NCBI RefSeq assembly: GCF_013372105.1
Contig: NZ_CP053825.1
Span: forward strand, 620,001 to 684,000
DNA: 64,000 bases
Source of the DNA: Campylobacter armoricus
Lineage (GTDB): Bacteria > Campylobacterota > Campylobacteria > Campylobacterales > Campylobacteraceae
Reading direction: 5' to 3'
The position numbers and the translations under genes were made by a program. This document shows positions 57,145 through 64,000 of the stretch, in pieces (within the stretch, counting starts at the first letter, position 1; every line of letters begins with the position of its first letter). The notes under the pieces were generated by a model. The model was not told the DNA's origin and searched no databases. It saw nothing but the letters and a program-made list of their open reading frames with translations.

Positions 57145-58100
57145 TACACTAGCTCCCAAATAACACCATTTTCTTGTAGGTAATTTAAAACTTTTTCTTG
57201 ATCTTTAGTTTCTATGTTAATTACCAAATTTCCTAAAGCATTGTTGTTTAATTTTTCTATTTTACCCCATACAATATTAAAATCAATATTTAAGCTTCTA
57301 GCCATATGAGTGATGATACTTTGATTGGCTTTTTCTTTGCAAAAATATAAGCGTACATTAACTCCGTTTTGCGGAAAAAATTCATTTTCTCCTAAAAACT
57401 CACGCATTTTTTCACTCGGCTTTAAAAACAAATCTTCGATTTTTCCTTTACCTATGATTTGTCCATGTTCTAACAATACTGCCTTTTGTGCTATTTGTTT
57501 TACTGCTTCCATTTCATGAGTTACTAATACAACGCTGATATTAAACTCTTGATTAATTTTAGCAATAAGCTCTAAGATATTATTTGTAGTATTTGGATCA
57601 AGTGCAGAAGTAGCTTCATCGCTAAGTAAAATTTTAGGATTTAAAGCAAGGGCTCTAGCTATGGCTACTCTTTGTTTTTGCCCACCACTTAGCTCATTTG
57701 GATAAGTCTTACTTTTAGTTAAAAGCCCTACAAGATCTAAAAGCTCATTAACTCTTTTTTGAATTTTATTTTTGTCAAAATTATGAATTTCTAAAGGCAT
57801 AGCTACATTTTCAAATACATTTTTCCTATTCATAAGTGCAAAATGTTGAAAAATCATTCCTATGTCTTTTCTAAAATTTCTAAGTTCTTTTTCTTTTAAA
57901 GTAGCTATTTCTTTACCAAAAACTTGCACGCTGCCGCTTTGATAATTTTCCAAACCATTAATACATCTTAGCAAAGTTGATTTTCCTGCCCCGCTATGTC
58001 CAACAAGGGCATAAATTTCACCTTCTTTAACTTCTAAAGAAACATCATTAATGACTAATTCTTTACCGTAGTATTTTTTAAGATTTTGTATTTTTATCAC
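57144..58100 (-). CDS. metN: Methionine ABC transporter ATP-binding protein MetN
   Basis: This 318-residue ATPase has Walker [11 protein letters not shown]-loop IFQHFALM, signature LSGGQKQR, Walker [13 protein letters not shown] and switch His VVLVTHEM, then a C-terminal NIL domain (about 245-318) that senses methionine and inhibits transport. It leads the met operon, three bases after valS on the same strand, so valS and met genes may share a transcript. Confidence 0.93.
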   Translation of the reverse strand: MIKIQNLKKYYGKELVINDVSLEVKEGEIYALVGHSGAGKSTLLRCINGLENYQSGSVQVFGKEIATLKEKELRNFRKDIGMIFQHFALMNRKNVFENVAMPLEIHNFDKNKIQKRVNELLDLVGLLTKSKTYPNELSGGQKQRVAIARALALNPKILLSDEATSALDPNTTNNILELIAKINQEFNISVVLVTHEMEAVKQIAQKAVLLEHGQIIGKGKIEDLFLKPSEKMREFLGENEFFPQNGVNVRLYFCKEKANQSIITHMARSLNIDFNIVWGKIEKLNNNALGNLVINIETKDQEKVLNYLQENGVIWELV

Positions 58101-58103
58101 TTA

Positions 58104-60716
<2,613 letters not shown>

Positions 60717-60791
60717 AATTGCTACCTTGAGAATGAAAATAAATTGTTATGTTAGCTTAAAATTGTTAAAGAAGTTTTGAATTTTGAGAAA

Positions 60792-61847
60792 TTAGTTATA
60801 AAAACTAATTTCTACTTTACGATTATTTTGTCTTTGTGAGTCAGATTTATCTTTGATAGGGTAAGTATCTTTTCCTAAAGATTCTATTTCTATTATTTCA
60901 GTAAAACTAAAAAAGTGTTTAGCTACATTCATTGCTCTATTTAATCCTATTATATAGTTTGCAAAAATACTACCTCTATCATCAGCATAACCTTGAATTT
61001 TCATTCTTTTTATCACATCTTCTCTTGCTAGATTTTGACTAATTTTCTCAAGTAAATTTTCATTACTATATTTATTATAACCATTTCTTTCAAATAAAAA
61101 TTTTAAATCAGAAATTTTTATATCTACATAATTATATTTTTTCTTATTTTTAGCAAAAACAATGTCTTTATTGTAAATGCTCAATTTCATATTATTATTT
61201 GAAAGCATATTGATAAAAATTGTTAAATTATAATCTTGCGAATTTGCTTGAATCGGATTAATCATCTCTTTTAACATAGAAATTCTATAATCACTTAAAT
61301 TTTTTCCATCTAAAACATAAACTTTAACAAAATCATCACTCAATCTTGGCTCATATCTACTAGTTTTACCTTTTGCAATGTATTCTTGCATAGTATTTTT
61401 ATATTTTGTTGTTTTTTCCTCTTTTGCTTGTTCTTTATTTTTAACTTGATTAATTTGAGTGTTTTTGATTTGTTCAGTAGGATTAATAGGTGTTGCAATT
61501 TCTTTTTTAATATTCTTTATTTTTTGGTTATCTATTGTGTCTATTTGTGATGTTGAGTCAGAATTTTGAGTATTTTTAGTTATTATATTTTCATCAACAC
61601 TTGATTTGTTTTGATCTATTGGTTCAGATTCTTGATTTATATTTAATTCTTCATAAGTATTACTACTTATATTATTTTGTTCTTGATTGTGTTGATTATT
61701 TGTTGAAGTATGATTTTGGTAGGAATTGTTTTGCTTATAATCATAAACATATGTTTTTGAATTATCATCAAAATACCACATATAAAAACCAATACTAGCA
61801 CCTATTAACACAACAAAAGCTATACTAAAAGCAATAATACTTTTCAT
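60792..61847 (-). CDS. Membrane-anchored OmpA-like peptidoglycan-binding protein
   Basis: This 351-residue protein has one N-terminal membrane helix (about 4-23), an Asn/Gln/Lys-rich disordered linker (about 30-160), and a C-terminal OmpA-like domain (from about 255) with IQGYADDRGSIFANYIIGLNRAMNVA and the final DSQRQNNRKVEISF. The OmpA domain should bind peptidoglycan, tethering the inner membrane to the wall, as MotB-like proteins do. The precise role is unknown. It lies between valS and ppa on the same strand. Confidence 0.78.
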   Translation of the reverse strand: MKSIIAFSIAFVVLIGASIGFYMWYFDDNSKTYVYDYKQNNSYQNHTSTNNQHNQEQNNISSNTYEELNINQESEPIDQNKSSVDENIITKNTQNSDSTSQIDTIDNQKIKNIKKEIATPINPTEQIKNTQINQVKNKEQAKEEKTTKYKNTMQEYIAKGKTSRYEPRLSDDFVKVYVLDGKNLSDYRISMLKEMINPIQANSQDYNLTIFINMLSNNNMKLSIYNKDIVFAKNKKKYNYVDIKISDLKFLFERNGYNKYSNENLLEKISQNLAREDVIKRMKIQGYADDRGSIFANYIIGLNRAMNVAKHFFSFTEIIEIESLGKDTYPIKDKSDSQRQNNRKVEISFYN

Positions 61848-61886
61848 TTTTCTTATCCTTTGTGAAGTCCTTAAAAAGGACTTTGA

Positions 61887-62405
61887 TTATTTATAATTTT
61901 TAATAGAATTTTCTAAAATTTCACTCGCTTTTTCAATACCTGCAAATTCTTTTACTTTTACCCATTTGTTTGGTTCGAGTATTTTATAGGTTTCGAAGAA
62001 ATTTTTGATTTTATCTAAGCTTGCTTTTGGTAAATCATTTAAAGTTTTAATATTATCATATCTTGGATCAATTTTGCTTACCGGGACAGCTAGTAATTTT
62101 TCATCCATACCGCTTTCATCTTCCATTAACAATACTCCTATTAAACGACAAGGAATTACAGCTCCTGCTTGAATAGGATATTCATTTAACACTAAAACAT
62201 CAATTGGATCACCATCATCTGCAAGAGTATTTGGTATAAAACCATAGTTTGCTGGATAAAACATAGCTGAATACATTACACGATCAACAACTATAGCTCC
62301 GCTTTCTTTATCAAGTTCATATTTGATGTTTGAACCATAAGGAATTTCAATTACTGCATTAAGTTTATTTGGAACTTCTCCAACTTTGATTTTACTAATA
62401 TCCAT
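61887..62405 (-). CDS. ppa: Inorganic pyrophosphatase
   Basis: This 172-residue family I enzyme hydrolyses pyrophosphate. The signature DDGDPIDVLVL holds the metal-binding Asp residues; EIPYGSNIKYELDKESG and YPANYGFIPNT are also typical. Length is normal for bacterial Ppa. It follows adk after eleven bases. Confidence 0.95.
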   Translation of the reverse strand: MDISKIKVGEVPNKLNAVIEIPYGSNIKYELDKESGAIVVDRVMYSAMFYPANYGFIPNTLADDGDPIDVLVLNEYPIQAGAVIPCRLIGVLLMEDESGMDEKLLAVPVSKIDPRYDNIKTLNDLPKASLDKIKNFFETYKILEPNKWVKVKEFAGIEKASEILENSIKNYK

Positions 62406-62416
62406 TTTTACATCCT

Positions 62417-64000
<1,584 letters not shown>

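Overview
This window is from a thermotolerant Campylobacter chromosome. It is AT-rich. Gene order matches Campylobacter jejuni in long blocks: rodA, an RluD-type pseudouridine synthase, flpA, trmB, ftsE-ftsX, an EnvC-like gene, pyrH, rpoZ, spoT, tyrS, fabX, amiA, mnmC; and a fabL-like gene, dapA, M16 peptidase, pyrD, msbA-like, cysS, murJ, fapA-like, ruvA, ddl, hydrolase, murF. The blocks are joined differently from C. jejuni and carry different accessory genes, which suggests a relative such as the C. lari group. The species is my inference.

Region 1 (1-6.3 kb) is the right end of an integrated phage element. All its genes are on the + strand and tightly packed. They are an N-terminally cut unknown protein, a holin-like membrane protein, a DUF1353 protein, a collagen-like tail fibre, an M15 endolysin, a structured non-coding stretch, a nested Rz/Rz1-like spanin pair and two unknown proteins. 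The element ends at a 23-base tRNA 3' fragment (6301-6323), a likely attR, just before trmL.

Region 2 (6.3-15.6 kb) holds trmL, a polar amino-acid ABC permease/ATPase pair without a binding protein, a sodium:alanine symporter, a 46-residue membrane protein, glyS, an M23 peptidase, a MidA-like methyltransferase and ribB with a degenerate RibA half. A tRNA-Gln/tRNA-fMet operon follows with a consensus sigma-70 promoter; a CAU-anticodon tRNA lies on the other strand.

Region 3 (15.6-32.1 kb) is a housekeeping block. It links cell-wall elongation and division (RodA, FtsEX, an EnvC-like activator with a degenerate LytM domain, AmiA), the adhesin FlpA, tRNA modification (TrmB, MnmC), nucleotide and stringent-response genes (PyrH, RpoZ, SpoT), TyrS, and a flavin/iron-sulfur enzyme that looks like FabX of unsaturated fatty-acid synthesis.

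Region 4 (32.1-34.7 kb) is accessory. It has a badly decayed PAS-HAMP chemoreceptor pseudogene, then a secreted protein resembling an inverse-autotransporter (intimin-type) barrel with no passenger.

Region 5 (34.7-51 kb) holds rseP, pgsA, fabL-like, dapA, an M16 peptidase, pyrD, an MsbA-like exporter, cysS and murJ on the - strand. Divergent from these are a FapA-like gene, ruvA, ddl, an orphan Phd-like antitoxin gene, an alpha/beta hydrolase and murF.

Region 6 (51-64 kb) holds flgH, then the acetate pathway pta-ackA, which ends at a strong bidirectional terminator. A methionine ABC operon (metN-metI-metQ) follows. Between metI and metQ sits a glycosyltransferase gene with a G9 tract near its 3' end, a candidate phase-variable locus. 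valS, an OmpA-like envelope protein, ppa, adk and the C-terminal part of aspS complete the window.
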